Below, in pieces: positions 8,285-16,882 of a stretch of DNA of 34,928 bases; position 1 is the stretch's first letter, and every line of letters starts with the position of its first letter. Location of the stretch: the NCBI RefSeq assembly GCF_001758785.1, contig NZ_LROM01000149.1:1-34928 (forward strand), written 5' to 3'. The notes beneath the pieces were generated by a model. That model saw only the letters and a list, made by a program, of their open reading frames with translations, was not told where the DNA came from and made no database searches. A program made the translations under genes and the position numbers. The stretch comes from Duganella phyllosphaerae (lineage in GTDB: Bacteria > Pseudomonadota > Gammaproteobacteria > Burkholderiales > Burkholderiaceae_D).

Positions 8285-9031
8285 TTAGCGGCAGGTGTGG
8301 ATGTCGGTGTTGGGGAAGTCGGTGCGGATCTTGTCGAGGTCGGCCTTCAGCGCTGGCCCGACGTCGCGGAACTGGAAGGCCAGCAGGCGGCTGCCGGTCA
8401 TGCGCGGGGTGACGCGTGCGGTGCGCACGCCTTGTTTGACCAGCATTGCCAGCTGGTTCTGCGCCGCAGTCTCGGTCTTGAAGACGCCCAGCGAGATGCC
8501 GTAGCGCAGCGGCGAATTGTCCGAGATGACGTAGTAGTTGGTGACACCCAGGCCGCGCAGCTCGTCGGCCTTGCGGTCGGCGGCCTCCTTGCTGCCCTGC
8601 GGCGGAACGTGCACGATATAGCTCGAGATTTCGGTGCCGGGCAGGTTGCGACGCGACTGGCGGTCGCCAAGTTGCAGGGGGGCTACGCGCGCTTCGAAGC
8701 GGCGCGCTTCGGCCAGCACGAAGCTGCCGATTTCCACGCAGGCCAGCGGCGCCGCCGGCCTGGCAGCAGGCGTGGCGACCGCGGCAGTGGCTGCTGCAAT
8801 CCCAGTATCAGTGACAGCATTGGCGGCAACAGAGGTGGCAACTGCAGGGGCGCTCGCCTCAGTGCCATGCGCGCGCTCGGACGACACCAGCGTCAGGTCC
8901 TTGGGGTTGAGCTGGCGCTGCAGGCGCTGCGGTTCGCGCTCGCTGCCGCTGAAATGCCCGAGGTAGCCCTGGCCGTACGCGAACAGCGCGGCATTGACGG
9001 CCAACAGCGAACAGAAGAGAAATTTCAGCAC
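8285..9031 (-). CDS. SPOR domain-containing protein (last gene of the argS operon)
   Basis: A 248-residue protein with one N-terminal hydrophobic segment (residues 3-21, LKFLFCSLLAVNAALFAYG) that could be a signal anchor. An Ala/Thr-rich stretch follows (about 58-95), then a domain starting ACVEIGSFVLAEARRFEAR and a SPOR-like repeat (SYIVHVPPQGSKEAADRKAD, then YYVISDNSPLRYGISLGVFKTETAA), which has the paired YxV/GxF pattern of SPOR domains. SPOR domains bind glycan lacking stem peptides. The gene starts 19 bp after coaX stops and is the last of the minus-strand run. The specific role is unknown; a cell-envelope role is inferred from the domain. Confidence 0.8.
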   Translation of the reverse strand: MLKFLFCSLLAVNAALFAYGQGYLGHFSGSEREPQRLQRQLNPKDLTLVSSERAHGTEASAPAVATSVAANAVTDTGIAAATAAVATPAARPAAPLACVEIGSFVLAEARRFEARVAPLQLGDRQSRRNLPGTEISSYIVHVPPQGSKEAADRKADELRGLGVTNYYVISDNSPLRYGISLGVFKTETAAQNQLAMLVKQGVRTARVTPRMTGSRLLAFQFRDVGPALKADLDKIRTDFPNTDIHTCR

Positions 9032-9050
9032 GGGCTATTCCTGTGGGCGG

Positions 9051-9812
9051 TTAAGTGTCGGCGGCGGCCGAGGCGTGCAGGCCGATCAGCACGACGTTGT
9101 CGATCAGGCGGTATGGTACCGTCAGCAGCGGCGCGATGTGCGGCGCGGCGCCACCGGACAGGATGCAGATGGCCGCGCCATGTTGGGCGAACGCGTGTTC
9201 GATGGCGCCGCTCTGGGCCACCATGCAGCCGCTCAAGATGGCGTCGTCGGTATTGTCAGCAAAGCCTTCGGGCAGTCTGGCGTCGTGGGCGATGCGTGGC
9301 AGTTGGGCCGTGTTGCGCGCCAGCGCGCCGGCCATCAGACCCAGTCCCGGCATGATCATCCCGCCCAGAAAAAAGCCGTCGGCGGTGATGGCGTCGATGG
9401 TGGTGGCGGTGCCGCAGTTGGCGACGATGATGGGCTGTCCCGGCGCCAGCGCATGGCCGCCGATGGCGGCGGCAAAGCGGTCGCATCCCAGCTGGGCCGG
9501 ATTGCGGTAGCCGTTGGTCACGCCAGCGAGCGCCGGTACGGACGCAAACCAGGTAATCGCCTCAGCGGGAACCAGCGCCGGAAACGCCCGCTGCAACACG
9601 TATTCGAGCTGCACCCGCAGCGCATTGCCGGCCACGTTGGCGACAACGATGCGGCCCACGCCGTGGCGCGCCACCGCCTCGCTCCACGCCAGTTCCAGCT
9701 GCGGCAGGTCGGCATGGGTGACGGCGCCGTGTTCGAGCCACTCGCCTGGTGCGGCGTCGTTGGCGGCCAGCGCCCATTTCACGCGGGTGTTGCCGGCGTC
9801 GATCAGGAGCAT
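9051..9812 (-). CDS. coaX: Type III pantothenate kinase CoaX
   Basis: A 253-residue enzyme catalysing the first step of coenzyme A synthesis (pantothenate to 4'-phosphopantothenate). It has the ASKHA-fold signatures of type III kinases: the N-terminal phosphate loop DAGNTRVKWA (D5 to A14), the middle motif GCDRFAAAIGG, and the second phosphate motif VANCGTATTIDAI. Length fits the family. Its start overlaps the end of birA by 10 bp; the pairing of birA with coaX is common in betaproteobacteria. A GGAGA ribosome-binding site lies inside birA. Confidence 0.95.
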   Translation of the reverse strand: MLLIDAGNTRVKWALAANDAAPGEWLEHGAVTHADLPQLELAWSEAVARHGVGRIVVANVAGNALRVQLEYVLQRAFPALVPAEAITWFASVPALAGVTNGYRNPAQLGCDRFAAAIGGHALAPGQPIIVANCGTATTIDAITADGFFLGGMIMPGLGLMAGALARNTAQLPRIAHDARLPEGFADNTDDAILSGCMVAQSGAIEHAFAQHGAAICILSGGAAPHIAPLLTVPYRLIDNVVLIGLHASAAADT

Positions 9813-10639
9813 GCGGTGTCTCCGGTTGGGGTGTCAGGAGAAAGCCGCAGCGAGACATCGCCCGACAGCACTTCGACCAGGCCACCCGGCGTGGCGAGCA
9901 GCAGGCGGCCAATCGCATCGACGCCCACGGCGCGGCCCTGCTGCCGCACCTGGCCATCATCGAGCAGCACCACCTCTCGGCCGTGCCAGGCGTGCAGCGC
10001 GTTCCAGCGTTCGGCAAACGGCGCGAAGCCGGTGTCGTCAAATTCGCTCAGCACCGCCGCCAGCCGGCTCAATAATGCCGCCACCAGCGCGTTGCGGTCC
10101 ATTTGCGCCAGCCACGGCGCTGCGGCCACGCTGCGGCCGATCTGCTGTTCCAGCGCGTCCGGCATCAGGAGGTTGATGCCTGTGCCGATCACGGCCCAGA
10201 TGGCGCCGTCGGTTTTATCGACACAGGTTTCGACCAGGATGCCGGCCAGCTTGTCGCCGTCCCGCAGCAGGTCGTTGGGCCACTTGATCTGCACCGGCAC
10301 GCCCAGGCCGATAATGGTTTCGGCCAGCGCCACGCCCACTGCCATCGGCAGGCCGGTCATGCGGTGCAATGGCCCCTTGAAACGCCAGGCCAGCGAGAAC
10401 ATCAGCGCTGCACCGGGCGTGGACAGCCAGCTGCGGCCAGCGCGGCCGCGCCCCGCGCTTTGCTGGTCGGCGATGCGCAACAGCGGGCCGGGCAGGGTGC
10501 CCAGGTCGCTCAGCCGCGCCAGCAGGTCGGCGTTGGTGGAGCCGGTTTCAAGCACAGCTTCGATCGCCACGTGGCTGGCGCTAGCGGCGCACAGCGCCGT
10601 GATCGATGGTGCGGAGACGAGTGCCGAGTGACTGGTCAT
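9803..10639 (-). CDS. birA: Biotin-[acetyl-CoA-carboxylase] ligase BirA (no DNA-binding domain)
   Basis: A 278-residue biotin protein ligase that activates biotin as biotinyl-AMP and attaches it to the biotin carboxyl carrier protein of acetyl-CoA carboxylase. Signatures: STNADL at the substrate-binding start, the glycine-rich adenylation loop SAGRGRAGRSW, KWPNDLL, GILVE and GTGINL, then a C-terminal SH3-like region. The ATG at 10639 overlaps the stop of the SDR gene (ATGA) and fits the family start. The open frame runs 78 codons further upstream, but that stretch lies inside the SDR gene and shows no helix-turn-helix. The enzyme thus appears to be the monofunctional form without the repressor domain of E. 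coli BirA. Confidence 0.93.
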   Translation of the reverse strand: MTSHSALVSAPSITALCAASASHVAIEAVLETGSTNADLLARLSDLGTLPGPLLRIADQQSAGRGRAGRSWLSTPGAALMFSLAWRFKGPLHRMTGLPMAVGVALAETIIGLGVPVQIKWPNDLLRDGDKLAGILVETCVDKTDGAIWAVIGTGINLLMPDALEQQIGRSVAAAPWLAQMDRNALVAALLSRLAAVLSEFDDTGFAPFAERWNALHAWHGREVVLLDDGQVRQQGRAVGVDAIGRLLLATPGGLVEVLSGDVSLRLSPDTPTGDTACS

Positions 10640-11427
10640 GAGGCTTGCTTGCGCGGTTTGTGCGGCGCCTTGCCGAAGGCGAAATCGTACACCGGGTTCG
10701 GCAGCAGGCGCAGCACCTTGGCGACCACGCCCATCTGCCACGGAATCACCGCGTAGCTGCTGCCGGCATCGATCACCTGCGCGGCGCGCGCCGCAAATTT
10801 GTCGGGCGCCATCAGGAACGGCATCGGGTACGGATTCACGCGCGTCATCGGCGTGTCGATGTAGCCGGGGCACAGCGTGACGACCTTGATGCCGTAAGGT
10901 TTGAGTTCGAGGCGCAGCGATTCGCAGTAGCTGATCACGGCTGCCTTGGAGGCGCTGTAGGCCTCGGCGCCCGGCAGGCCGCGGATGCCGGCCACGCTGC
11001 CGATGCCCACCAGCCGCGCGGGCGCGCCTTGCGCCTTCATGGTGGCGATGAACGGCGCGAACGTGGCGGCGGTGGCGGTGAGGTTGGTGGCGACAATGTC
11101 GGCAAACACCGGCAGGTCGTCGGCATATTCGGTGAGAGTGCCCACCGAGATGCCGGCATTGGCGATCACCACGTCGATGCCGCCGGTGTGCGCGATGAAG
11201 TCCTGCGCGGCGGCGGCAATGGCCGCATGGTCGCGCACATCGACCGCGTAGGCGCGGTGGCGTTCAGGCTGGGGCAGGGAGGCGATCAGCTGGTCGAGCG
11301 CGGGACCGCGCCGTGCCAGCAGGCCCAGCGTGGCGCCCAGTGCCGCGTAGCGCGCGGCCAGCGCGGCGCCGATGCCGCTCGAGGCGCCGGTGATGAACAC
11401 GCGCTGGTGGCTCCACTTAGGCTGCAT
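10636..11427 (-). CDS. Short-chain dehydrogenase/reductase (SDR) of unknown substrate
   Basis: A 263-residue classical SDR. The Rossmann cofactor motif TGASSGIG spans residues 13-20, the NAG motif is N90-A-G92, and the catalytic triad is Ser144, Tyr157 and Lys161 in AYSASKAA. The C-terminus is basic (HKPRKQAS). Arg39-Arg40 after the second strand suggest NADP(H) preference. The gene lies between dsbA and birA in the minus-strand run, and its stop overlaps the birA start by 4 bp. The substrate cannot be deduced. Confidence 0.9.
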   Translation of the reverse strand: MQPKWSHQRVFITGASSGIGAALAARYAALGATLGLLARRGPALDQLIASLPQPERHRAYAVDVRDHAAIAAAAQDFIAHTGGIDVVIANAGISVGTLTEYADDLPVFADIVATNLTATAATFAPFIATMKAQGAPARLVGIGSVAGIRGLPGAEAYSASKAAVISYCESLRLELKPYGIKVVTLCPGYIDTPMTRVNPYPMPFLMAPDKFAARAAQVIDAGSSYAVIPWQMGVVAKVLRLLPNPVYDFAFGKAPHKPRKQAS

Positions 11428-11463
11428 GGTGGCGCTCCACGCGCACGTCCGGATGGGACATGC

Positions 11464-12141
11464 TTACTTCTTTTCCGCTTTCGCCTTGGCAACCAGCACG
11501 TCCATCACCTGGAAGCCCTGCGCGTGCAATTGCGCTTCGGTGGTGGCAGCCTTGGTCGCTTCGTCGGACATGGCCGGCGAGGTCACGTATTTGCCATCGA
11601 TGGCGAACATCGGCCACGAATCGACGCCGTAGGTATCCATCAGCGACGATGCGCGGCGCACATGGCCCTGCACGCCCATGCCGCGATAGACGTCGATGAA
11701 CTTCTGGCGATCGACGCCCTGCTTGGCGATGAAGTCGAACACCATCTCGTCGCGGTTCATGCGGTTGCGGTTGACGTGCATCTCAGTAAAGATCTTGGTG
11801 TTCATCGCGTCGTTCATCAGGCCCATCGACTCGAGCGTGTAGAACATTTTTTGCTGCGGCAGGTCGGTGCCGGTGCGCGAGATGTGCACGCGTTTGAAGA
11901 TGATGTTGCCGCCTTGTTTCTTGATCCAGGCTTGCAGCGACGGGTCGAGCGCATAGCAGTGCGGGCAGGCGTAGTCGAAGAACTCGATCACTTCCACTTT
12001 TTTCGCGTCCGCCTGTTGCGGCGTGGGCAGAGTGCGGTATTCGACGCCGTTTTTAGGATCGGTCGGCGACGCCGATGCCGACAGGACCACGGCGCTCATC
12101 AGCACGGCGCTTACTGCATATTTCAGGACTCGCATCTTCAC
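11464..12141 (-). CDS. dsbA: Periplasmic thiol:disulfide interchange protein, DsbA family
   Basis: A 225-residue exported protein. The signal peptide covers about residues 1-25 (AVLMSAVVLSASAS). The thioredoxin-like domain has the active-site motif C59-P-H-C62 in FFDYACPHCYALD and an inserted helical domain, with the cis-proline loop as SWPMFAIDGKY near residue 180. DsbA introduces disulfides into proteins as they fold in the periplasm. The CPHC motif is that of classical DsbA. Position next to a SPOR protein and argS is typical of betaproteobacteria. A Trp before the cis-Pro, in place of the more usual Val, is a small oddity that could alter substrate preference. Confidence 0.93.
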   Translation of the reverse strand: MKMRVLKYAVSAVLMSAVVLSASASPTDPKNGVEYRTLPTPQQADAKKVEVIEFFDYACPHCYALDPSLQAWIKKQGGNIIFKRVHISRTGTDLPQQKMFYTLESMGLMNDAMNTKIFTEMHVNRNRMNRDEMVFDFIAKQGVDRQKFIDVYRGMGVQGHVRRASSLMDTYGVDSWPMFAIDGKYVTSPAMSDEATKAATTEAQLHAQGFQVMDVLVAKAKAEKK

Positions 12142-12164
12142 TCCTCGGGTTTACTTTTGCTCAG

Positions 12165-12869
12165 TTATTTCTGATTTCGCACGACTGCAACATCGATGCC
12201 GTTTTCGGACAGCTTGCTGCGCACCTTGTTCATCGCCTCCACCTGCTGGAACGGGCCGATGCGCACGCGATGCAGCACACCGGTATCGGTGGTGCGGTCC
12301 GACAGCGTGGCTTCGAAGCCGAGCAGGGCCAGCTTGCCGCGCGCGCTTTCGGCGTCGGCCACTTCGCGGAACGCGCCCGCCTGCAGGTAATAGATGTATT
12401 TCTCGTCGCCGGCCGCCGGTGCTGGGGTAGCCGCAGCACCCGCCTTGCCGGTTGGCGTAGGCGTGACATTGGACGCGCGCGGCTTTTCTGCCGGCGTGCC
12501 CTGGATGCGGTCGACCACGGCCTGCAGCTGGTCGGCCGCCTTGGCCGGCGCCGGGGTTGGCGCAGGAGGGGGCGTGGCTGGCGCCGGTGGCGGCGTTTCG
12601 CGCGACAGGTCCTTGGCGGCGGCGCGTGCCGCTTCCTTGTTGCCGTACATCGGCTTGTTTGGATCGGCGGCTTGTCCCGCCGTGGTTTCGGCCGACTTGC
12701 TGTTACGGGCCTTGTCGGTAAACGGCGAGGCGCCCTTGTTGATCACCAGCGCCACGACCACCGCCACGGCCAGGCCGATGACCAGGCCGATGACGATGCC
12801 GACAAAGGTATTGCCCTGTTGACGTTGGGCTGCGGCCGGGTTGCGGAACTGCGAAAGGCGGAAAGTCAT
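12165..12869 (-). CDS. FtsN-like SPOR domain membrane protein
   Basis: A 234-residue bitopic protein. A short cytoplasmic N-terminus (MTFRLSQFRNPAAAQRQQG) leads into a single membrane helix at about residues 21-44 (TFVGIVIGLVIGLAVAVVVA). A Pro/Ala-rich periplasmic linker (about 90-150) follows, then a C-terminal SPOR domain (about 155-230: YIYYLQAGAFREVADAES, ending VHRVRIGPFQQVEAMNK). This is the FtsN layout: cytoplasmic tail, one helix, flexible linker, SPOR. Septal localisation is inferred from the domain. It lies 19 bp after argS and 23 bp before dsbA. Confidence 0.88.
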   Translation of the reverse strand: MTFRLSQFRNPAAAQRQQGNTFVGIVIGLVIGLAVAVVVALVINKGASPFTDKARNSKSAETTAGQAADPNKPMYGNKEAARAAAKDLSRETPPPAPATPPPAPTPAPAKAADQLQAVVDRIQGTPAEKPRASNVTPTPTGKAGAAATPAPAAGDEKYIYYLQAGAFREVADAESARGKLALLGFEATLSDRTTDTGVLHRVRIGPFQQVEAMNKVRSKLSENGIDVAVVRNQK

Positions 12870-12888
12870 GTGCGGGAGATCCTGGTCA

Positions 12889-14598
12889 TTACATTTTATT
12901 GGGAGCCGAGACGCCGATCAGCGCCAGGCCGTTGCGCAGCACCTGGCGCGTGGCGACCATCAGCGCGATCCGCGCGGCCTTGAGTGCCTCGTCGTCCACC
13001 AGCACGCGCTCGGCAAAATAGAAGCTGTGCAGGTTGGCGGCCAGGTCGCGCAGGTAGAACGCGATCTGGTGCGGGCCCAGTTCGGCCTGGGCGCGCGCCA
13101 GGGTTTCCGGGTACGCGGCCAGGGTGGCCAGCAAGGTTGCCTCGGTGGGAGCGGTCAGTGGCGCCAGGTCGACATTGGCCAGCGACGCTTCGTCGCCGCT
13201 CCATTGTTCCAGCATGCGGCAGATGCGCGCGTGCGCGTACTGCACGTAATAAACCGGGTTTTCGTCCGAGGTTTTCAGTGCGACGTCGACGTCGAACACG
13301 AATTCGGTGTCGGCCTTGCGCGAAATGAGGAAGAAGCGCACGGCGTCGCGGCCCTTGGTGATGTCGCCGCCGCCCGACCATTCGATCAGGTCGCGCACGG
13401 TCACGTACGAACCGGCGCGCTTGGAGATTTTGACTTCTTCGCCACCCTTCATGACGGTGACCATTTTATGCAGCACGTAGTCGGGGAAGCCTTGCGGAAT
13501 GCCCAGGCCAACCGCTTGCAGGCCGGCGCGCACGCGGGCGATGGTGCCGTGGTGGTCGGAACCCTGCACGTTGATGGCCTGGTTGTAACCGCGCTGGAAC
13601 TTGACGATGTGGTACGCCACGTCGGGCACGAAGTACGTGTAGGTGCCGTCGGTCTTGCGCATCACGCGGTTCTTGTCGTCGCCGTAGTCTTCAGTGCGCA
13701 GCCACAGTGCGCCTTCTTCCTCGTACGTCTTGCCCGACTTGTTGAGCATGTCCACGGCTGCGTCGACCTTGCCGTCCTGGTACAGCGACGACTCGAGGTA
13801 ATAATTGTCGAACTTGACGCCGAACGCCTGCAGGTCGATGTCCTGCTCGTTGCGCAGGTACGTGACCGCAAAGGCGCGGATCGATTCGATGTCTTCGATG
13901 TCGCCCGACGCGGTCGCTGGCGAGCCGTCGGACGCCGACACGGTTTTTTTTGCCAGGAAGTCGGCGGCGATGTCGGTGATGTAGTCGCCGTTGTAGGCCG
14001 ACTCGGGCCAGGCGGCGTCGCCCGGCTTGTGGCCGCGCAGGCGCGCCTGCACCGAGTTGGCCAGGGTTTGAATCTGCACGCCGGCGTCGTTGTAATAGAA
14101 CTCGCGGGTGACGTCGTAGCCCTGGCTGCCGAACAGCGAGGACAGCGCGTCGCCCAGCGCCGCCTGGCGGCCGTGGCCCACGTGCAGCGGGCCGGTGGGG
14201 TTGGCGGAGACGAATTCGATGATCACGCGCTGGCCGCTGCCGGACGCGCTGTTGCCATAGTTGGCGCCCTGCGCCAGCACGGCCTTGACCACGGCCTGCT
14301 TGGCCGCTGCGGTCACGCGCAGGTTGATGAAGCCGGGGCCGGCGATATCGACCGACTCCACCAGGCCGGCGGCGGCCGGATCGGCGCGCAGCGCATCGAC
14401 GACGCGGGTAGCCAGTTCGCGCGGGTTCATCTTGAGCTGCTTGGCCAGCTGCATGGCGATGTTGCAGGCGACGTCGCCGTGCGACGGATCGCGCGGACGC
14501 TCGAGCACGACGTTGGCGCTGACGCCGGTGTCAGCGATGATCGGGGCGAGGGCGGCCTGGAACAGGGCGGTGATATCTTGTTTTTGTTGGGCGAGCAT
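12889..14598 (-). CDS. argS: Arginyl-tRNA synthetase
   Basis: A 569-residue class I aminoacyl-tRNA synthetase that charges tRNA-Arg. It has the ArgS N-terminal additional domain (about 1-100), the HIGH-type motif H139-V-G-H142 in NPTGPLHVGHGRQA, the KMSKS-type segment VKISKRAG, and a C-terminal DALR anticodon-binding domain. Length is close to E. coli ArgS (577). No good Shine-Dalgarno is seen before the ATG. A good sigma70-type promoter lies about 95 bp upstream (14720-14692). It is the first gene of the seven-gene minus-strand run ending at 8285. Confidence 0.97.
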   Translation of the reverse strand: MLAQQKQDITALFQAALAPIIADTGVSANVVLERPRDPSHGDVACNIAMQLAKQLKMNPRELATRVVDALRADPAAAGLVESVDIAGPGFINLRVTAAAKQAVVKAVLAQGANYGNSASGSGQRVIIEFVSANPTGPLHVGHGRQAALGDALSSLFGSQGYDVTREFYYNDAGVQIQTLANSVQARLRGHKPGDAAWPESAYNGDYITDIAADFLAKKTVSASDGSPATASGDIEDIESIRAFAVTYLRNEQDIDLQAFGVKFDNYYLESSLYQDGKVDAAVDMLNKSGKTYEEEGALWLRTEDYGDDKNRVMRKTDGTYTYFVPDVAYHIVKFQRGYNQAINVQGSDHHGTIARVRAGLQAVGLGIPQGFPDYVLHKMVTVMKGGEEVKISKRAGSYVTVRDLIEWSGGGDITKGRDAVRFFLISRKADTEFVFDVDVALKTSDENPVYYVQYAHARICRMLEQWSGDEASLANVDLAPLTAPTEATLLATLAAYPETLARAQAELGPHQIAFYLRDLAANLHSFYFAERVLVDDEALKAARIALMVATRQVLRNGLALIGVSAPNKM

Positions 14599-14691
14599 GA
14601 GCAGGGTGGCGGCGGGGCCGCGCTAAATAATCATCAAAATGCGAAGTGTTACGCTTCAGGCCAGCGCGGAAGCACGAGCCAAACTGCAAAT

Positions 14692-14720
14692 ATTATACTG
14701 GTTTGCCCGGGCCCGGTCAT
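14692..14720 (-). promoter_or_regulatory. Predicted sigma70 promoter for the argS operon
   Basis: On the minus strand a perfect TATAAT (14697-14692) is preceded by a 17-bp spacer and ATGACC (14720-14715; 4 of 6 matches to TTGACA). Transcription would start near 14685, about 87 bases before the argS ATG. The matches are seen in the sequence; activity is inferred. Confidence 0.6.
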
Positions 14721-14770
14721 CGCGTGTCGGTATCGGGGAGCAGATTTACATCGGCGCCTCGCGCAACTGA

Positions 14771-14799
14771 TCGCCATATGAAAGGTGCTGCTGTATACT
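14771..14799 (+). promoter_or_regulatory. Predicted sigma70 promoter for rsmB
   Basis: TCGCCA at 14771-14776 (4 of 6), a 17-bp spacer and TATACT at 14794-14799 (5 of 6) would start transcription near 14806, about 33 bases before the rsmB ATG. It is divergent from the argS promoter in the same 240-bp gap, whose remaining bases show no gene. Confidence 0.5.
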
Positions 14800-14838
14800 G
14801 CGCGATCACGGCTGCCGGCCGCCATCTGGAATTAGCAT

Positions 14839-16251
14839 ATGAACAAGCAGCGTCCGACACTCTCCCTGAAGTCCCCCGCCACGCCGGCCGCGCCCAAGCT
14901 GCGCGCCAGCCATGCGCGCGACCTCAAGCCGGCGCTGCAAACAGGCTTTAATACCGGCCTCAAGCCCGATTCCCTGGCCTACAGCCTGATCGGCGCGGCG
15001 CAAGCCGTGGCGCTGGTGCGCACCGGTACCAACCTGCCACAGGCGCTGGTGCAGGTGTGGGCCCGCCTCGGCGCTGGCGCCACGCCGCAGGCGCGCGGCG
15101 CCATGCAGGACATCAGCTACCGCTGCATGCGCCAGCTGGGTCAGAGCGAAACCCTGGTCGGCCTGATGGCGCCGAAGGCGCCCGAACCGCTGGTGGCGGC
15201 CTTGCTGGCGTGCGCGCTGGCGCTGATCAACGCCCCGGACGAAACGGCGCCGTACGAAGAATTCACCGTGGTCGATCAAACCGTGACCGCCGCCGAGGCG
15301 CACCCGGACACCGCCCGCGCCAAGGGCATGGTCAACGCCGTGCTGCGCCGCTTCCTGCGCGAGCGCCAGACCATGCTCGATACCGCCTCGCTGCAGCCGC
15401 TGGCGCGTTGGAACTACCCGCAGTGGTGGATCGACGCCGTGCGCGCAGCCTGGCCGCAGGACTGGCAGGGCGTGCTCACCACCGGCAACACCGCGCCGCC
15501 ACTCACGCTGCGCGTCAATCTGCGCAAAAGCTCGGTGGAAGACTACCTGGCGGTGCTGGAGCAGGCCGGCATGGCCGCCACCCGCATCGGCCCGTCGGCC
15601 GTGCGCCTGGTCAAACCGGTGGCCGTGGGCCTGATCCCCGGCTTTAACGATGGCGTGGTGTCGGTGCAGGATGCCGGCGCCCAGCTGGCCGCGCCGCTGC
15701 TCGACCTGGCCGACGGCATGCGCGTGCTCGACGCCTGCGCCGCGCCCGGCGGCAAGACCTGCCACATCCTCGAGCTGGCCAAGGTGCACGTCACCGCGCT
15801 CGACGCCGACGCCAAGCGCCTGGCCCGGGTGGGCGAAAACCTCGAGCGGCTGCAGCTGGACGCCGAACTGACGGCCGCCCCGGCCGAAACCTCGGACTGG
15901 TGGGACGGCCAGCCGTTCGACCGCATCCTGGCCGACGTGCCGTGCACGGCGTCGGGCATCGTGCGCCGCCATCCCGATATCCGCTGGTTGCGCCGCAAGG
16001 GCGACACGCTCCAACTTGCAACACTTTCGGCCAAAATCCTCGACAACCTTTGGCAGATGCTTGCCCCCGGTGGTAAATTGCTGTTCGTGACATGTTCCTT
16101 GTGGCCCCAGGAATCCGAGGCGCAGGCGGCCGCGTTTGCCGTGCGCCACGGCGCTGCGCGCCTCGACGCGCCGGGCCAATTGCTTCCCGCCGGTGGCGAC
16201 GGGCAGGATCACGATGGTTTGTTCTACGCGCTGTTCCAGAAAAATGCGTAA
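14839..16251 (+). CDS. rsmB: 16S rRNA (cytosine-967-C5)-methyltransferase RsmB family
   Basis: A 470-residue RsmB/NOP-type enzyme that makes m5C in rRNA using S-adenosylmethionine. An N-terminal NusB-like helical domain (about 40-190, with AKGMVNAVLRRFLRER) precedes the methyltransferase domain. SAM binding is seen at VLDACAAPGGKTCHILEL. The two catalytic cysteines are C369 in DVPCTASGIVRRHPDIRWLR and C419 in VTCSLWPQE. GIVRRHPDIRWLRR is characteristic of RsmB rather than of other NOP-type enzymes. It heads the plus-strand run that continues to DUF4390 and the sensor kinase; the downstream gene starts inside its last codons. Confidence 0.93.
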   Translation: MNKQRPTLSLKSPATPAAPKLRASHARDLKPALQTGFNTGLKPDSLAYSLIGAAQAVALVRTGTNLPQALVQVWARLGAGATPQARGAMQDISYRCMRQLGQSETLVGLMAPKAPEPLVAALLACALALINAPDETAPYEEFTVVDQTVTAAEAHPDTARAKGMVNAVLRRFLRERQTMLDTASLQPLARWNYPQWWIDAVRAAWPQDWQGVLTTGNTAPPLTLRVNLRKSSVEDYLAVLEQAGMAATRIGPSAVRLVKPVAVGLIPGFNDGVVSVQDAGAQLAAPLLDLADGMRVLDACAAPGGKTCHILELAKVHVTALDADAKRLARVGENLERLQLDAELTAAPAETSDWWDGQPFDRILADVPCTASGIVRRHPDIRWLRRKGDTLQLATLSAKILDNLWQMLAPGGKLLFVTCSLWPQESEAQAAAFAVRHGAARLDAPGQLLPAGGDGQDHDGLFYALFQKNA

Positions 16252-16882
16252 TCGTTCTGCCAGCGATTTTGCCCGAGCTTTAACCACCCCGTACCTGTTG
16301 AGCACCGTGACCCTTCGATTTTTGCGCCTGTTGATCGGCCCCTTGCTGCTGCTCCTTGCCTGCGCCTTGCCGCAGGCGGCACGCGCTGCCGATGGCGTCG
16401 AGATCAAGCGCGCCTTCGTGGAAGCGACCGAAGACGGTTACCGCCTCTCGGCCACCTACGGCTTCGACCTCAATCACGGCCTGGAGGACGCGCTGCAATA
16501 CGGCGTGCCGCTGTACTTCACCACCACCATCGAATTCACCCGTCCGCGCTGGTACTGGTTCGACGAAAAAGCCATCGTGGCGCGCCAGACCGCCAAGATC
16601 TGGTTCAACGTGCTTACCCGCCAGTACACGGTGGGCATTACCGGCAGCGTGGCGCAAAGCTATTCGTCGCTCGACGACGCGCTGTTCCAGATCCGCCGGC
16701 CCAACCGCTGGATCGTGGCGCCGCGCGGCGCGCTCAAGGTGGGTGAAACTTATACCGTCAAGCTCTCGATGGGACTCGATCCCAACTACCTGCCCAAACC
16801 GATCCAGCTCAACGCCCTCAATAACAATAATGAATGGCGCCTGGCGTCCGACAAGAAATCCTTCCTTTACAAGGCCGAATAA
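16244..16882 (+). CDS. Exported DUF4390 family protein
   Basis: A secreted protein of unknown function matching, by recall, the DUF4390 family that precedes NtrY-like kinases in Burkholderiales. From the ATG at 16244 it has 212 residues. A GTG at 16307 would give a compact signal peptide (TLRFLRLLIGPLLLLLACAL, cleavage after ARA) and is an equally good start; neither has a clear ribosome-binding site. The mature part is rich in aromatic and beta-type patterns (FTTTIEFTRPRWYWFDEK, TAKIWFNVLTRQYTVGI). The ATG start overlaps the rsmB end by 8 bp, and the next gene starts directly after the stop. A periplasmic role tied to the kinase is plausible but only inferred. Confidence 0.85.
   Translation: MRNRSASDFARALTTPYLLSTVTLRFLRLLIGPLLLLLACALPQAARAADGVEIKRAFVEATEDGYRLSATYGFDLNHGLEDALQYGVPLYFTTTIEFTRPRWYWFDEKAIVARQTAKIWFNVLTRQYTVGITGSVAQSYSSLDDALFQIRRPNRWIVAPRGALKVGETYTVKLSMGLDPNYLPKPIQLNALNNNNEWRLASDKKSFLYKAE

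Noticed and set aside
10640..10873. Upstream extension of birA by 78 codons
   Set aside because: The stretch is inside the SDR gene, shows no helix-turn-helix, and the ATG at 10639 matches the catalytic-domain start with an ATGA overlap.
14806..16407. 533-codon minus-strand frame opposite rsmB
   Set aside because: rsmB on the plus strand has both catalytic cysteines and a SAM motif; the reverse frame has no domain.
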